From Axinella damicornis (taxonomy: Eukaryota; Porifera; Demospongiae; Axinellida; Axinellidae): 64,000 nucleotides of DNA. Made by a program: the position numbers and the translations under genes. This document shows, piece by piece, positions 24,358-37,499 of this stretch. The notes beneath the pieces are model-generated. The model was not told the origin of the DNA. It saw only the letters and a program-made list of their open reading frames with translations, and ran no database searches. The DNA is taken from contig OZ007518.1 of the NCBI GenBank assembly GCA_963931865.1, positions 6,440,570-6,504,569 on the forward strand, written 5' to 3'. How positions within the stretch are numbered: the stretch's first letter is position 1; every line of letters begins with the position of its first letter.

Positions 24358-25979
24358 CTATACTAGTTCAGAAATACATGTCTTAATAATGTCTTTGGGG
24401 ACTGGGTCCATGCCAGTACTAGACAGTGGCTTCCAGCATGATGTGATCATTTCGTGTAGCGTATTATCGTGAAGTTTCATCTCTGTGACTTTAAAGAGAT
24501 GTTCTCCATAGCGCTTAACCCTTTAACCACCGAATTCTTTCCACCAAGACAACACATTTTCATGCATTCAGCGCACACCACTTTCGTAGGTGCTCCTCTC
24601 CCACAGCATTCGCTCCTCAGCGGCCAAACTTGGTGGGGCCCGCACACATGGAGAGACCCCTCTGGCAATACCGTTAATGATATTCATGACCCCCCACAAG
24701 GCCAGCAATCGGAGGTCAAAGGTGGATGTCAGCCGGATTTTCGCCCAGCATTTCCCTAAACTTGGGCCAGATCTGACTGATGGCACACCTTACACCACCA
24801 ATTTGCAGGTTTTCTTGAGGCCCTGGGTGGGGTCTATGAATATCATTAGAATCAAAAATTCTTGGGTCAATGAATCTCATTAAAATCAAAAAAACGCCCA
24901 CCGCAGGCCGAAGGGGGGGCTGCCGCCCCCCCTTCGAAACCCCCCCGCTTGTACGTTTAGTGGGGGAGGCGCGCCGAAATCTGACCAAATTTTTGAGTTC
25001 GTGCCTTAAAGTCGTCCCTAGGCCCTCTGAAGACTTTTTGGTCTCTTTTTGGACTGGCGAGAAGCCCTACAAGTGCATAGGGTCTAAATGACGCCTATAG
25101 ACGTCAATAGGGCTTAAAGGGTTAAAGTTAGCTTCATTCACTGCACTTTTGACGTTGGTTGCTGTCTTCTGTATGAATGGAAGCAACTCCCACTTCGGAA
25201 AAACACGGCCACCTCTTTCGGTACTGAGTAGAGATGCAGGCAGATGCATTTGCTTCTCATCATTATTCATTGTCAGATGTTTAAGGAACTTGACCTCACA
25301 TTGGATTTTATTTTTGTTTGAACCCTCTTACTTGCACTTTTCAGCGCACATGGAGCATTTGATGTAGCTGAGCAGCACAAACTCGGTACAACGACTCCTC
25401 ATTTTCTTCCAGATCAATAGTCTCTTCCTCTGAGCATTTCACTGGGTTGATTACCCAGTTCACTCTCTTTCCTGCTAAGAACACGCGACTGTTGGTATAT
25501 GAACACCTGTCTTGCAATTGCATGGCAAAAAGCAAAGATAGTGTTGGAACTGCAAGGCGCATCATTGAAGACTGTGATGGCAATGGTAGCAACATGGTGA
25601 GCAGCAGGGATGATCAATTCATCTTCTGGCTCCTCCTGATGATCACTGAAGGCAATAGTCAACCCTAGCTCTGCCACTTTGCGAATGTGTTGTAACCATT
25701 GCACTTGGAATTCGGCATATCTGTCTGCAGCTGGTGTGGGTTTTGTTATTCCAAACAGAGTGCAGTAATCATCTGCAAGGCAGCAGATCAATTCCCTGGC
25801 TTCGCTTGTCAGTGCACTGTCGTGTGAAAGCTTTTCATGCAGTGCAGCATGCTCTGGAAACAGCCACACTGACTGGAGATGACGATCCCACAGATCTGTT
25901 CTTCATCGTAATGTGCCAGGAAAATCTCCAAATCGGTACGTTCACGCTTTGTTAATGCCTTCCTTCTTCTCGTTGCCAT
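24358..25979 (-). pseudogene. Unrecognised conserved gene, copy A, interrupted by a piggyBac-like MITE
   Basis: The start is MATRRRKALTKRERTDLEIF (ATG at 25979). Further blocks are FPEHAALHEKLSHDSAL, RELICCLADDYCTLFGI, DELIIPAAHHV, AITVFNDAP, LYRVCAAQLHQMLHV, VKFLKHLTMNNDEKQ, LSTERGGRVFPKWELLPF, then AVNEANF, where the element at 24519-25121 interrupts. After it the frame resumes with KRYGEHLFKVTEMKL and MDPVPKDIIKTCISELV, stop at 24360-24358. I do not recognise the family and see no membrane segment or catalytic motif. Frame changes near 25470 and 25340, shared with copy B, suggest introns or older decay. Confidence 0.6.
24519..25121. mobile_element. piggyBac-like TTAA MITE, copy 2, inside the unknown gene
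   Basis: 603 bp, CCCTTTAACCACC to GGCTTAAAGGG, between TTAA at 24515-24518 and 25122-25125. Copy B keeps the unfilled sequence GCGCTTAAAGTTAGC at 39014. It carries about 70 extra bp relative to the 21404 copy, including a GGGGGGGCTGCCGCCCCCCC palindrome. Confidence 0.9.
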
Positions 25980-26041
25980 CACACTACTACTCCAATACAC
26001 TCAACGCACGCTACTACGGGTTAGTGCAAAACCTGAATTAA

Positions 26042-26672
26042 CCCTTGGTCTGCGTTCATTAATATTCATAACTTCCGCTCACGCGACTCGTGATCAATTT
26101 ATTGCCTAGGTTACACATCTCTAAGGCTTCTCGCCGTTTAACTTACAATCGCGGAGTAGACTTCAAGTTCGAAGGCTAAGAACTGTCGAAGTATAGTTAA
26201 TTTGTCTGCTAAGGGCGTGATTGAGCCCCGACTATCGTTATATGGCTGCTAGGCCGAGTTATACTCAAGCGCTCACCTTGGAACTCTCCCCGTTGTTGTG
26301 CTGTCGATGTCTGCCCTCCAGCGGGTGAGTTATTGGTGTTGATAGATAGTTCAATGATGCCTCGAGCCTCTTCTAGGCCCTTGAGCGCTACCAATAGCGT
26401 TCCGTAGGCGAAAAAGCCTGTCCATGCTGGCAGTACACAAAACGGCGACAAAACAGTGAGCGCTTACTTATCTCTCGATCGGTAGGAGGAGCTTCTGATC
26501 GACTGCTGATATCCGTAGGGTCTGCCTCTTCATGACTGTGATTGCCATTATATTAGCAGGGTCTGCCCCGCTTCAGTTTAGCTCGCCTCGCGATCTTGTC
26601 GTAAATATGCGACAGCCGCATTTTGCGCGTGTCCGCGCACGTCGCAATTGGGCGACAAACGCAGGCAGAGAG
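26042..26672. mobile_element. Probable TTAA element in copy A
   Basis: 631 bp between TTAA (26038-26041) and TTAA (26673-26676). The ends are CCCTTGGTCTGCG and CGCAGGCAGAGAG, imperfect inverted repeats that recall piggyBac ends. Copy B lacks it but has other sequence there, so the empty site is not clean. Confidence 0.55.
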
Positions 26673-27114
26673 TTAAGGAATACAGAAGACCAAGCTGGTC
26701 CACAACAAATACAACACACACACATGATCAGTTGGTTCAAGCTCAACAGCTAGCACGCTCTGTTCCACTTCAATCAAGTGACCAGGGTTCTGATATCCGT
26801 AAAAATAATCCCGTAGGATAGAGCCCATCGTCAGCAGAGAACTTGACACACAACGTCGTCATCACAGGCACGAAATCAGTCTTGTAGCTCACCCAGACAG
26901 CAAACTGCATAACAATCGATGGCACCCGCTCTGTTCTGCCAGGAACGACCAGATTCCCGATATTTGCCCCAGCAGAAATAATCCTGTAGGATAGAGCTCC
27001 AGCCTCCACCAGCAGATCTCAGGGTAGCTACTCCACGTCGTCCCCCGGACTTAAGTTCCCATAGGCATCCACTGAGAAAGAGATATATAGCGACCTCTGA
27101 CATGCCTTCTAGGC

Positions 27115-27205
27115 CATGCGTACGAATATCCAGTCCAAAATCCAGTCCAAAATGCAGTTCAGAGTCCAGTCCACGGTCCAGTCCAGATCCAGGTTTTGCA
27201 CCAGG
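27115..27205. repeat. (CCAGT)n-type pentanucleotide tract at the end of copy A
   Basis: Repeated ATCCAGTCC/GTCCAGTCC words. The counterpart ends copy B at 41600-41684, and related GTCCA arrays lie at 28885-28912 and 32812-32875. Confidence 0.8.
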
Positions 27206-27209
27206 GTAC

Positions 27210-27949
27210 CTGTGAACGCAGGAACGCGGAACGGAACGCGGAACGGAACGCGGAACGGAAGTAAAATTCGGGCTGCGTGCTTTCATCATTATTCACTGGA
27301 CTGGACTCACCCAAAATCTGTAAGATGCCTTTGCAGTGTAGGACAGAAGCTAAGCATACTTATTTATTCACTAAACTTGCTTGTATAGCCTGCTTTCGTG
27401 TCTTCCCTCGAGTCGGTAGAGGTCAAAGGTCACGTGCATATTTATTTTGTGCTTTTAGCTCAATTTTCTATATAGGGTCAAAGTTTACTGGAATGAGCGC
27501 CCACCCTCGCGCTATAGCCTCGTGCCTCGTGTAACAGGCGATGGAGCGCATTAGTGATGTTCCAGCGTATCTGAGGTAAGAACCTCCTTGCAGCAAGTCT
27601 CTATTAGTCTGTGTATCCGTATCTATGGTGTCTATGTGTGTTGTCTGGCTTGCCTGTGCTGACGACGGCCCCCCGGCCTCCACGCTGGACCTCAGCCAGC
27701 GCTTGGCGGCAGCGAAGACGACGTGGTGAGCGGTGATGTTGCTAGTGACTCCAGCGATGTAGATGTGCTGGGAGGGCTTTGACTCACGCGCGCTTGCTGC
27801 TCGATCACTGCTATTGTGCTACTTGTGTATGTAAACAAAGGTAGGCGCTCTTTCAAGGTTGAATGCGGAAACACTCGAAAGAGCGCCCACCCCCCTGTTT
27901 GTTGAGAAAGTAAGATGCAGCGCCCATGGGCGGACTTTCGCGAGAGTAC
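27210..27949. other. Spacer between the tandem copies
   Basis: It contains a GGAACGC pentamer-like array (27228-27260) and text resembling 32440-32530 (CCTCGAGTCGGTAGAGGTCAAAG). A possible short first exon is ATG at 27541 (MERISDVPAYLR, donor GTAAGA at 27576). The latter is unsupported by anything downstream. Confidence 0.4.
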
Positions 27950-28173
27950 GGTATATACCATTTGTGCAGTACATGTTGTGAGCACATGTAAACCTGTAAT
28001 GGGTGTGGCTTGTGCAGTTGTATGCAGCGGTCGTAGGATGTGGCTATTGATCAACGCTGGAACTAGAGGACGATATACAGTGGAACCATTTTGTAAAGGG
28101 ACCTTGAACCATCCCAGGGTTTCCTGGGGGGGGGGGGGACACATTTGCCCCCCCTTAGAGATTTCAAACCCAG

Positions 28174-28174
<1 letters not shown>

Positions 28175-28215
<41 letters not shown>

Positions 28216-28225
28216 CCCCCCCCCC
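28175..28225. repeat. C40-G-C10 homopolymer tract
   Basis: Forty C, one G, ten C. It is the longest homopolymer in the window, and length errors are likely in any assembly. Confidence 0.9.
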
Positions 28226-28437
28226 GTGCTATTTTCTGCTGCATCCTATACAGGGAGATCAAACAGTATACTGAAGTACATGTATTGGAGTCGGAAGTAA
28301 TGAGTTTCGTTTAATGTAGCTCGGAGGTAATTTTACTGCATTGAAAGGATGTCCACAATGACCAGAGCCTATCCATCCCAGACTATCTCCTGTTCCCTTC
28401 CTCCCTCTCTTCCTCTCTTCCCTATTTTTCTCTGCAC

Positions 28438-28570
28438 CTGACTTCTCTTGATGAACTGCACAGTCTTATCAATGTCCATGCAACTCCAGTCCTCGAGTAT
28501 GTAGCACACACAGCAAGCACAGTAGATGAACCTCATATCGTCCTCACTGCCCTGGGCTGCGAAGCAGAAG
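28438..28570 (-). CDS. PGGT1B: Duplicate 133-nt PGGT1B exon
   Basis: Near identical to 18017-18149. It has an intact acceptor (TTTTTGTAG before it on the minus strand) and donor (CAG-GTGCAG). It encodes FCFAAQGSEDDMRF to FIKRSQ with DKTVQF in place of DKAVEF. At 133 nt, inclusion of both copies would break the frame, so it is either an alternative exon used one at a time or a bystander of the segmental duplication. No other PGGT1B exon was found near it. Confidence 0.8.
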
Positions 28571-28844
28571 CTACAAAAAGGAAAGAAAGACAAAGGAAAT
28601 TTCACCTAGAGCTGTCCAACATGCATAATTATCCCTCTTTGTTTTGTTTTTGTGATACCCTGAGGGGTTTGCCATAGTGGTGGCTAATGAGGGCCAGGAG
28701 AAGACAGAGCCTATTATTTAATGGACACAAAATTATAGTATCGTTCTTTTAAATTTTGGGGGTAGGGTTGAGTCCACCCTGAAGGAGAAATATCTCTGTT
28801 GCATAGCGGGACCAGAAACTGGGCCTTTCGGACCCACTGTACAG

Positions 28845-31800
28845 TGTTCTCGCTAGGCCTTTAGCAGGGGTGTTACTAATCACTGGACTGAAACTGGACT
28901 GGACTGGACTCACCCAAAATTCATTTTCAGGCCTTTTCATCGTAGAATAGACGCTAAACATGCTTATTACCCCGTGCGCATGCGCAGCAGGGGGTAGAGT
29001 GATCGGTTTGTGTCTGTCCGTCTGTCCGCAGTCCAAGCGCTGTTTGAGCAGTGAAGGCCTTATTGAAGGCTTATTTCAGGATAGAAGTGTCAGAATTAGT
29101 CCAGGCCACTTATGGAATATTTTGGGTCAACCTTAAACAAATTGCAACACAAGGTCTTTCAATTGTTTCCTAGACAGAAAAATGTCCTCTATAACATACT
29201 AAAAGTCCCAAGGAATCCTTTGAATGGAAAGTACTGAAATAGTAACATTCATAAATTAATTAAAACAATTATTGCACATTTTCTGCACTTTTTAAAAATA
29301 TATATTTAAATCATTGTAACACAAGTTCATTCAACTGTTTCCTAGACAGAAAAATGTCCTCTATAACATACTAAAAGTCCCAAGGAATACCTTGAGGGGA
29401 AAGTACTGAAATAGTAACATTTATAAATTAATTAAAGCAATTATTATTGCACATTTTCTGCGTTTTTAAAAGAATATTTTTAAATCACTGCGACACAAGT
29501 TCTTTCAACTGTTTTCTGGACAGAAAAATGTCCTCTATAACATACTAAAAGTCCTAAGGAATACCTGGAAGGGAAAGCACTGAAATATTAAAAACAATGA
29601 ATTAATTATTTCACAATTCAATCTGCAAATTGGAGTTTGACCTTAAGCAAATTTCTGCATTCTTGATAGCTAACTATGCCACAGAGAATGCAGTGTCGAA
29701 AAGCATGGCAGGAGTTTCCTCCAGCTGGCTATTTGGTCAATACTTTCCCCTACCACCTCTTACGTACACTCAACCAGGGATAGCAAGATTAAGATTTGAT
29801 CGCCCACCAACATTTTGAGCTCGGTTTTCACCTATGCATGCCAGTCGGTAAACGTTTCAATAAACCAGAGGGTTCATGGTGTACAAGTACACACAATGCA
29901 TTATGCAATGAGCCTCCTGTAATGGCAGCGTTCTGGTCAATAGCAGGCTGGCTGCAGTCATCGAAAAGCCCAGATTATATCAAAAGCTGGGGCATCAATA
30001 ATTATCGTAAGGTAAATGCTGGATGATAGTGAGAATTGGCGTGCCATTGAGTTTGCAGGATACTATCATGCAAAGTGATTTGGAATGCATCTGTGTGTAT
30101 GCCGTGGCATACATTCAGCCACTGTACTAGAGTATTGATACGTGAAGTGTATGCAAGTTATGACATCATAATCTGGACATTGCACAATTATTGACCATTG
30201 CAATTGGTTGAGCTGAAATTGGTCGTAAGTGAGCATCCAGTTGCAGATCGAGTGGGGGTTACATCATCATATGCGTAGTGGTTATTTAGGGAGCAAACAA
30301 ATTGTCCACTGCTGTCAGGTGGTGTGACCGGGGTCATTAGCTATAGGGTTCTTTTCCCTGACTTGTAATTGCCCTATCCTTGCTCCAAGCCTAGACAATA
30401 GCGATTCTGCTTTTATGGGTAGGTATTTACCAGCTAACAGCTGGAAATGGAAAGCATAGTGTCCAGTTATAACGAGCTATCCAGTTCACGAACTGTCAGC
30501 ATGTGAACAGAAACTGGTACCCAGCATGTCACCACTGCAGACCCAGAAATGGGCAGAGTTACTGTTCCACTGCACATCTTTAAATTTGCACGTTCCATAC
30601 ATCCTGCAGGTCTGCAGCTGCAATTTGGTATTGTTTTGACAATGTATACACATGCAGGTGTTCCTGTCAGTGTTAATTTTATCATCAGGTATACACATTT
30701 TGATACCAAAGGGTGATCAACCTGAGGAGGATTTTGGCTCCGATCCTAAAAGGAGCCAGTGTCAATGATAGCAGTCAAAAATTAAAAAGTGCAATGTGCC
30801 ACTGAGAGGACAGGCCTTTATTCGGCATGAAACGTTTGGCATGCAGGGCAAAATAGGTATGTGCAGATGCCATTTGGGTTACGTTATATGTTCCACTGGC
30901 ATTGCCAGTGTAATTGCAGCGCAATGGATGTTTCAGGAAGCTGCTAGCAGAGTTTTGGTGTGCAGCTTATACAGTAATCAGTAGACTACAGCAAGCAACT
31001 TGCGGCAAGCAGCGCAGTAACTAAATGTGGAGCAATGGCAGCAATGCAGAATTTGCAGCATGGATGTAGTTTGCCTGTATACGGATACCTACATGCACAG
31101 CAAGCTGATATAACATGCAGCATATTCAGCGAGTAGCGGTTTTGAGCATGCAGCAGTATATATATGCACAGCAATTGCAAGTAACTTGTAGGCAGCGAGG
31201 TACGTATTACAAGCAGACACTGACCTAAGTACATGCTTCCAGTGTCTGTTCAAAATCAGATTCAACTAGAACCAACGAAACTTTCCCAAATTACGGTACA
31301 TGTATTTGCAAGGTGATGCACGAAGTTCATTTCTTGTTTCAGATAATTTAAAATGCAGCAAGTGTGAAATTAATATTTCAGTACTTTCCTCTCCAGATAT
31401 TCCTTTTAGTATGGTATAGAGGACATTTTTCTGTCTGGAAACAGCAGAGAAAGTTTGTGTTGCAATTTGTTTAAGGTCAAACTCCGATTTGCAGAAAATG
31501 TGAAATAGGTAATTAATTGTTTTTAATATTTCAGTACTTTCCCTTCAAGGTATTCCTTAGGACATTTAGTATGTTATAGAGGACATTTTTCTGTCTAGGA
31601 AACAGTTGAGAAAGTTTGTGTTGTTAAGGTCAAACTCAAATTTGCAGAAAATGTGAATTAATTAATTAATTGTTTTATTAATTTTTAATATTTCAGTACT
31701 TCCCCTTCAAGGTATTCCTTGGGACTTTTAGTATGTTGTGGAGGACATTTTTCTGTCTAGGAAACAGTTGAAAGAGCTTGTGTTGCAATGATTTAAAAAT

Positions 31801-33103
31801 ATCTTTTGAAAAAGTGCAGAAAATGTGCAATAATTGTTTTAATTAATTTATGAATGTTACTATTTCAGTACTTTCCACTCAAGGGATTCCTTGGGACTTT
31901 TAGTATGTTATAGAGGACATTTTTCTGTCTAGGAAACAGTTGAAAGACCTTGTGTTGCAATTTGTTTAAGGTCAAACTCTAATTGGCCTGGACTAAATTC
32001 AGAAAATACTAGCGTCTACATAACTCACAGACCAGAGATCTACTCGAGAGGCTGAGAAAAGCTGCGTGAAAGTCGTGCTTCTAATTTATACAATTTGACC
32101 ACACCCAATTTCTAACATTACTGCCACAACTTACGGTATCTCATTCTGCATGCTGACATCGCTGTATTATCCATGAGCTAGCTCATCGTGCATGCAGCGG
32201 CTGTATGAATAGGCCTATAGCTGTCAAGTCAAAGTTGCGCACGGGGTACGTGCTCTGCTGAGCACCTCTAGTTCGCTTATGCATTCGCTATAGTGTCTTG
32301 TTTTGTACCCCTATTTCCTCTTCTTTTTCTTTTTGTTGTTGTCATTTTCTGTGTGTACAGTGGGGAGCACGCCCTATAGGTCTAGTTACCTTTTGTGTAC
32401 CCACGCTATATTATAGCAAAAATAAATTCAGATTCAGATTCAGATATAGTCGCTTACTTAGCCTGCTGAAGCGTTTTTTAGGTCTTTCCTCGAGTCAGTA
32501 GAGCTCAAAGGTCACGTGCATATTTAATAAGCTTCAACAATGAGCTTTGTTCATAGTCGTAGATGATAGAGGAATATTATTTTTTGTTTCCTATGCTTCA
32601 GCAAAAGACTGGGGTTTGGTTTCTGCACAAATAAATGCTCTTCTACTGTTTTCATTGAAGCTCATTAAATATGCACATGACCTTTGACCTCTACTGACTC
32701 GAGGAAAGCGCTTCAGCAGGCTAAGTAAGCAACTATAGCGAATGCATAAGCGAATAAGCATGTTTAGCTTCTGTCCTACGCCGAAAAGGCCTGAAAATGA
32801 ATTTTGGGTGAGTCCAGTCCAGTCCAGTCCAGTCCAGTCCAGTTCAGTCCAGTCCAGTTCAGTCCAGTGATTAGTGACACCCCTTTAGCAGACGGTGCAG
32901 CACCATTTGAATCTCCACTTAAGTGCGTGCACCATTTGGATCACTTCCTTAATTAATCATTTCCCTGCCCACAGCAGCTGCTGGCAGGGTTTCCCACTTA
33001 ACATTCAATAGCAGTGTGTAAACAAAGCCATTCAATGCCTGATTATTCATTGTGCACATTAATTTTTGGATGTAGATTTCTGGGAGAACACTGGACCAAA
33101 AAT
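28845..33103. mobile_element. 4.26-kb nested foldback element specific to copy B
   Basis: The outer ends are CAGTGTTCTCGCTAG and its complement ending GAGAACACTG. Moving inwards on both sides come a GGGTGTTACTAATCACTGG/(GTCCA)n block, a GCATGCGCAGCAGGGGG or (right) ACTAGCGTCTACATAACTC block, and arms made of three (left, 29149-29580) and four (right, 31380-31960) units of about 160-175 bp containing GACAGAAAAATGTCCTCTAT. The centre, 29640-31320, is single-copy with no recognised gene. A smaller palindrome at 32440-32740 (GCCTGCTGAAGCG facing CGCTTCAGCAGGC) is nested on the right. The insertion splits a tRNA-derived SINE. Confidence 0.72.
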
Positions 33104-35803
33104 GTAAAATGCTTTAATTACTTGGCCACAAAGCAACCCAGTTGGCGAAAGATACATTGTATTTATCTATGGCCCAAGAATTCTTTGGACAAGAGAGGAT
33201 GGATCACTGGTCTAGTGACAGGTAGCAGCAATGATGCTGTCAACCTACACAACCATGGATGAGATATCAATGCCAGGAGAATAAGCAGTACTCAATTGTT
33301 AGTTGAATGAGGAAGTACACACAACAATATTACAACAATATATTAAGCCAGTGTATATGCAATTACATTTGCTGTTGACCTTGCCAAGGGATGCCATGGG
33401 GTCTGCCAATGTCCTTTGCAAATGTGGTCTTGAAAATGGCGTTTCTCTGTCTTCTACTAGTCATCCCTTGTGATGTCTCCACACATGTTGTGGGCAAACT
33501 TAAACACGTACATGTACATGTACGTGTGTGCATTACAAATAGTAATGGGGAAGTTTTCTTGGCCATCATACACACCTTCCTTCCACATTATGTACTCCTA
33601 GCTGATGCAAACAACGTTGGTAACAATAATGTAATAATCATTTACCTCTTGAAGACCCGACTGGAGGGCTGAAATCAAGGGAGAGCGAGCTGGCAGTGTG
33701 CCTGGGAGGTCTCAGCGGGGGTGGAGCACTGTGGATGCAAGTAAAATTTTTTCACACTTCTTGTATACATGTACATGTACATTGTATATACACAATCAAC
33801 CTGGATTTGAATCTAGCTTGGAAAACACACTTTCATGACCTTTCTTGGAGGCAGAATATGTTATGTTCAAATGTAAGCGCTAGGACATTTGGCCCACTCA
33901 ACGTGTAATCGCATCCCATGCTATAAGTCTGGAACACCCTCAGCAGGAGCCCATAACCACAGCTTAACCATCAGGTGTCGGAAAGTACCCCATAAAACTC
34001 CTTATACAGATTTCAACTCCGTGATTTGTGGTCTGAACTGCCCATGTAATTATAGGGCTGCACATGATGTCGTATAAGTATAGGTGCACAGTAATTGAGT
34101 GCTGGCGAGCCACGACAACGGACGCTTTGGGAGAAATTCTTGGCAAATGACCTTGCGAAGGACATCCTCCTATGAGGCAAAAGTGCCACTTGATAATAAA
34201 TGTTCCTTTCGAACAAGGCAGCATGCACCCAAGGCAGAAACCTACAGACCAGGAACCACAAAGCAACAATTGAGAGCCTAATAGTGATCGAGTCTTAGTT
34301 AACGTGTACGGCTGAATGTGTTGACAACAAAGAAAACTGGGTGTCTGCTGGCGCTGAAGAGAGAGTTATGTTCAGGGCAACTATTGAGGTTGGCTTGCTT
34401 GGTGTTTGCACATGCAGCTCCCTCTACAAGAGCTACCTCAATGGATTGCAGTTGCACATGACATGTCTGCAGTGTGCATTTACATACATGTATGCATGTA
34501 TAAATTTCACTCCAAGTTATTCTGCTAGTCTGTGATTCTGTACTCCATGCTTAATAGGCTCCTCAAGTTCACTTACGTAATAGTCACACCCAGGTAGATT
34601 ATACTCTGGATGTACGGTTTATTTAGTGGTGCACCGATAATCGGATCGGTTAACGGTATCGGACCGATAATGCCATTCCTGGGGATTATCAGCATCGGTA
34701 GATTCACCGATAACTCGGCCGATAAATGGCGCATGCGCATTGCGTAACCACGTGCTAGCATTTTCAGCTCAATGTTGGTTGCGGAGTATAGAATGGCGAG
34801 TGGAGGGAAGAAGAGACGTCATTTATTTGGGAGTTTAATTCGGTCTGAGAGGGTCTAAAGTTAGCTGTTTGCAGTGCTTGAGGCCAAAAGATTTGACAAG
34901 GTGAGGCAAACACAAGAACTTACAATATTAGATCGGTTAGCAGTATCGGCAGATATCTATTGGATTATCGGAATATCGGTATAAGACCATCACTAGTTTT
35001 ATTTCCACTTCGGCTACAAACACAGGACATTGTGTTAAAGTATAGTACCCCACTCACAAAAGACACCCAGGGTAAACAGTTGTAGGAAAACACACCTTGT
35101 GAATATATGCACTTACGCAACTTCCACATTGGCAACATCAGGCAGAGAAGGCGTATACGTTCTTTCATCCCTAGCCAGAGCTCTGGGCCATAGCCAACCC
35201 CTCCAGTCGTACCATGATACGACTGACAGCCGAGAGAGCTCAGATGGGAGATACTGGAGGAGGAGGGGTATGAGTCAGCTGCTGGGATATGTACCATCAC
35301 TCACACAAAATATATGTTGCAACTCTTTACGGCCCAAGATATATCTCATGATGATTTTCAGTCTCCAGAACTTCTAAATGTTCTGTTCCCTTGCATTGCT
35401 GGGCTTAAAACTGATCCCACAGGTCATCGTAAGTAGATCGATACAGAACTCTAACCACACCCACCAATCAGCAATCAGAGGTGTCCCAGGAAATGGCAAC
35501 CAGTCATAGCTGAAACATGTCCACTTATGCCTAAATGACAGAAACAGCCCTCGCAGTGCCAAGTAAAGCCTTTCTACACCGAAGCCCATGCTATTTTGCA
35601 CCCTTCGGGTGCACGCACCCACTAGCCACGTTCCTAGACCACATGGGGGGAGAGAAAGCGCTTTCTCTCCTCCCACACGGCCTGGGAACGAGGCTACCCA
35701 CCCACTTCCCCTTGTCCCAGTACCCTTCGTGCTCATACAGAACTTTAAGGACATTGCCGGATGTGCCATCATGAAGCTGAAAGTCTCACAACATTCATTA
35801 TGG
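33104..35803. other. Copy B noncoding stretch
   Basis: Matches copy A 18421-22955 without the A-specific insertions. It contains a foldback at 35629-35692 (TAGCCTCG family). Confidence 0.4.
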
Positions 35804-36343
35804 GCTACAAGTAGCTTTGCTCGCTTTGCTCGCTCAGCTACTTCCCCTCGTTCGCCTACCGTGAGTAATCCGGCGCCGGACAGCTCTCTGTGCAGAGCTG
35901 CAGCTCCCCGATTGCGTCCGCTTCAGCTGCTGCTCGCTGCTTGCGTCCGCTTCGAATCAGCTGTTGCTCCCGGGCCCGATTGCATCCGCTTCAACTGCTG
36001 CTCCCCGTTTACGTCTGCTTCCAGCTGCTGCTCCCCGATTGCGCCCGCTTCAGCTGCTGCTGCATGCTTGCCGCTTGCGTCTGCTTCAGCTGCTGTTCCC
36101 GATCACGTCCGCTTCAGCTGCTGCTCCCCGATTGTGTCCGCTTCGACTGCTGCTCCTCGATTGCATGCATCCGCTTGCAGCCCCAGCTGGATTCCAGCCC
36201 AATGTTCTCAAACATCCTTTGCGGTTCAGTAAATAAATTAAAGTACGAAGGTTGCGCGTCACTATAGTCTAGTCCCGCCCCACGAACATCCCACTTCCGT
36301 CACTCACAGACACACACACAGACAGTTAAAATCTTAATGTATT
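35804..36343. mobile_element. Composite minisatellite element, copy 2
   Basis: Absent from copy A. Same part order as 2060-2515: AGTAGCTTTGCTCGCTTTGC head, about 12 CAGCTGCTGCTCCCCGATTG-rich units, then AAGTACGAAGGTTGCGCGTC and CGCCCCACGAACATCCCAC. The CCCACGAACATCCCACTTCC tail is also at 57850. Confidence 0.72.
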
Positions 36344-37058
36344 GATGGGCCCTAATAGATCAGCCCAAGCTGCTGTTTGGGTCAACCAGATACCCAGTGC
36401 AGGGTTTGGGCCAGCACAAGCTAGATCACCCCACATACAAGAGGTGCTTGCACAGTGAGAGTTGAACTACTAGGATTATCAGCTATCACTGCAGGCAGAC
36501 AGAGTGAATGGGACATTCAGCAGTTCTAGAAGCATTTCCCAGAAATGGATCATGTTGGTTTTCAATGCAGCCAATTTTCAGTGAGGCCAGTGAATGGGAG
36601 TCAGCTAGCAGCTGGAACCATTCCACGGTGATACATGTATATAGATAGCTGGGAGGCTTGCTGCACATTATGGGGCAACGTGATAATGCTGTCAGCCATA
36701 TACGTAACTACACACATGCAATTTAACTGTCACCCACATGCAATTTACCCGTGACGTTTCTCACTATACAAAATGTCCAAGGCCTTTCCCCAAATCCATT
36801 GTTTGCATAACGATGGATGATGAGAACAAAGCTGGTATTCCAGCATGTGTGATATGACTTAAAACTGAAACTGCAGTCATGTGTTAATAACTAGGCATGT
36901 GTTATCTGGTGACCCCCAAGAGTGAATTGAAGCGAGTAGCCCTTTATGATGGGCACAAACTACCATGTGTACACTAGCATTTTACACACATGCAGAGCTA
37001 AAAACACACTTGCCTGTGTGATAGCTAAGTGTGATTGTGAGTAACATGAGCAGCTCAC

Positions 37059-37166
37059 CTTGAATTCAAAGAAGAACGCTATGAGCCATGGCATTACAAA
37101 TGACACGAACACCATAAGAAGGACGGGAATCTGTCCAAGGACGTTCGAAGTGACTTGCTGCCAGCA
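37059..37166 (-). CDS. Orphan 36-codon exon of a membrane protein
   Basis: A 108-nt in-frame exon with acceptor TCAATTCTACAG and donor GTGAGC. It encodes CWQQVTSNVLGQIPVLLMVF followed by VSFVMPWLIAFFFEFK, a clear hydrophobic helix. It sits inside a block of about 450 bp that copy A lacks. Neighbouring exons were not found and I do not recognise the family. It may be a captured exon carried by a mobile element. Confidence 0.5.
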
Positions 37167-37499
37167 CTGTAGAATTGAGAACAGTGAATTTAATGGGCAA
37201 TCTGCGTAGACACTATTGCAATATATCGATCATAAAAATTGCACGAGTGCAGGGACGTGTGCACGTGGCCATTGACTGTGCTATGGAGGTTAGCGGATAG
37301 TGGATTGTGCGAGATTCATGTACAAGGGTGACTAATCATGCAGGTAAGGTGCAGTCACAATATTATCAATAGGTTACTTCTAACTGCCACTTAGCAACCA
37401 TGTTGCACAATAATGAACTTTACATGTAGACAAGTGTTAATTATTATAAGCGTATGGCCAATTCCTCTACCATATCATACATAGATTATAGCAAGACCA

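Noticed and set aside
27541..27720. First exon MERISDVPAYLR and a following DDGPPASTLDLSQRL segment as a gene
   Set aside because: The second segment lacks a clear acceptor and the phases could not be matched.
29630..31320. Captured gene in the centre of the foldback element
   Set aside because: No open frame of more than about 80 codons and no motif; treated as unique filler.
35588..36267. Open frames of 214 and 125 codons rich in Leu, Ala and Pro
   Set aside because: They translate the CAGCTGCTGCTCCCCGATTG minisatellite; the equivalent copies at 2003-2483 and 51748-52224 give unrelated peptides.
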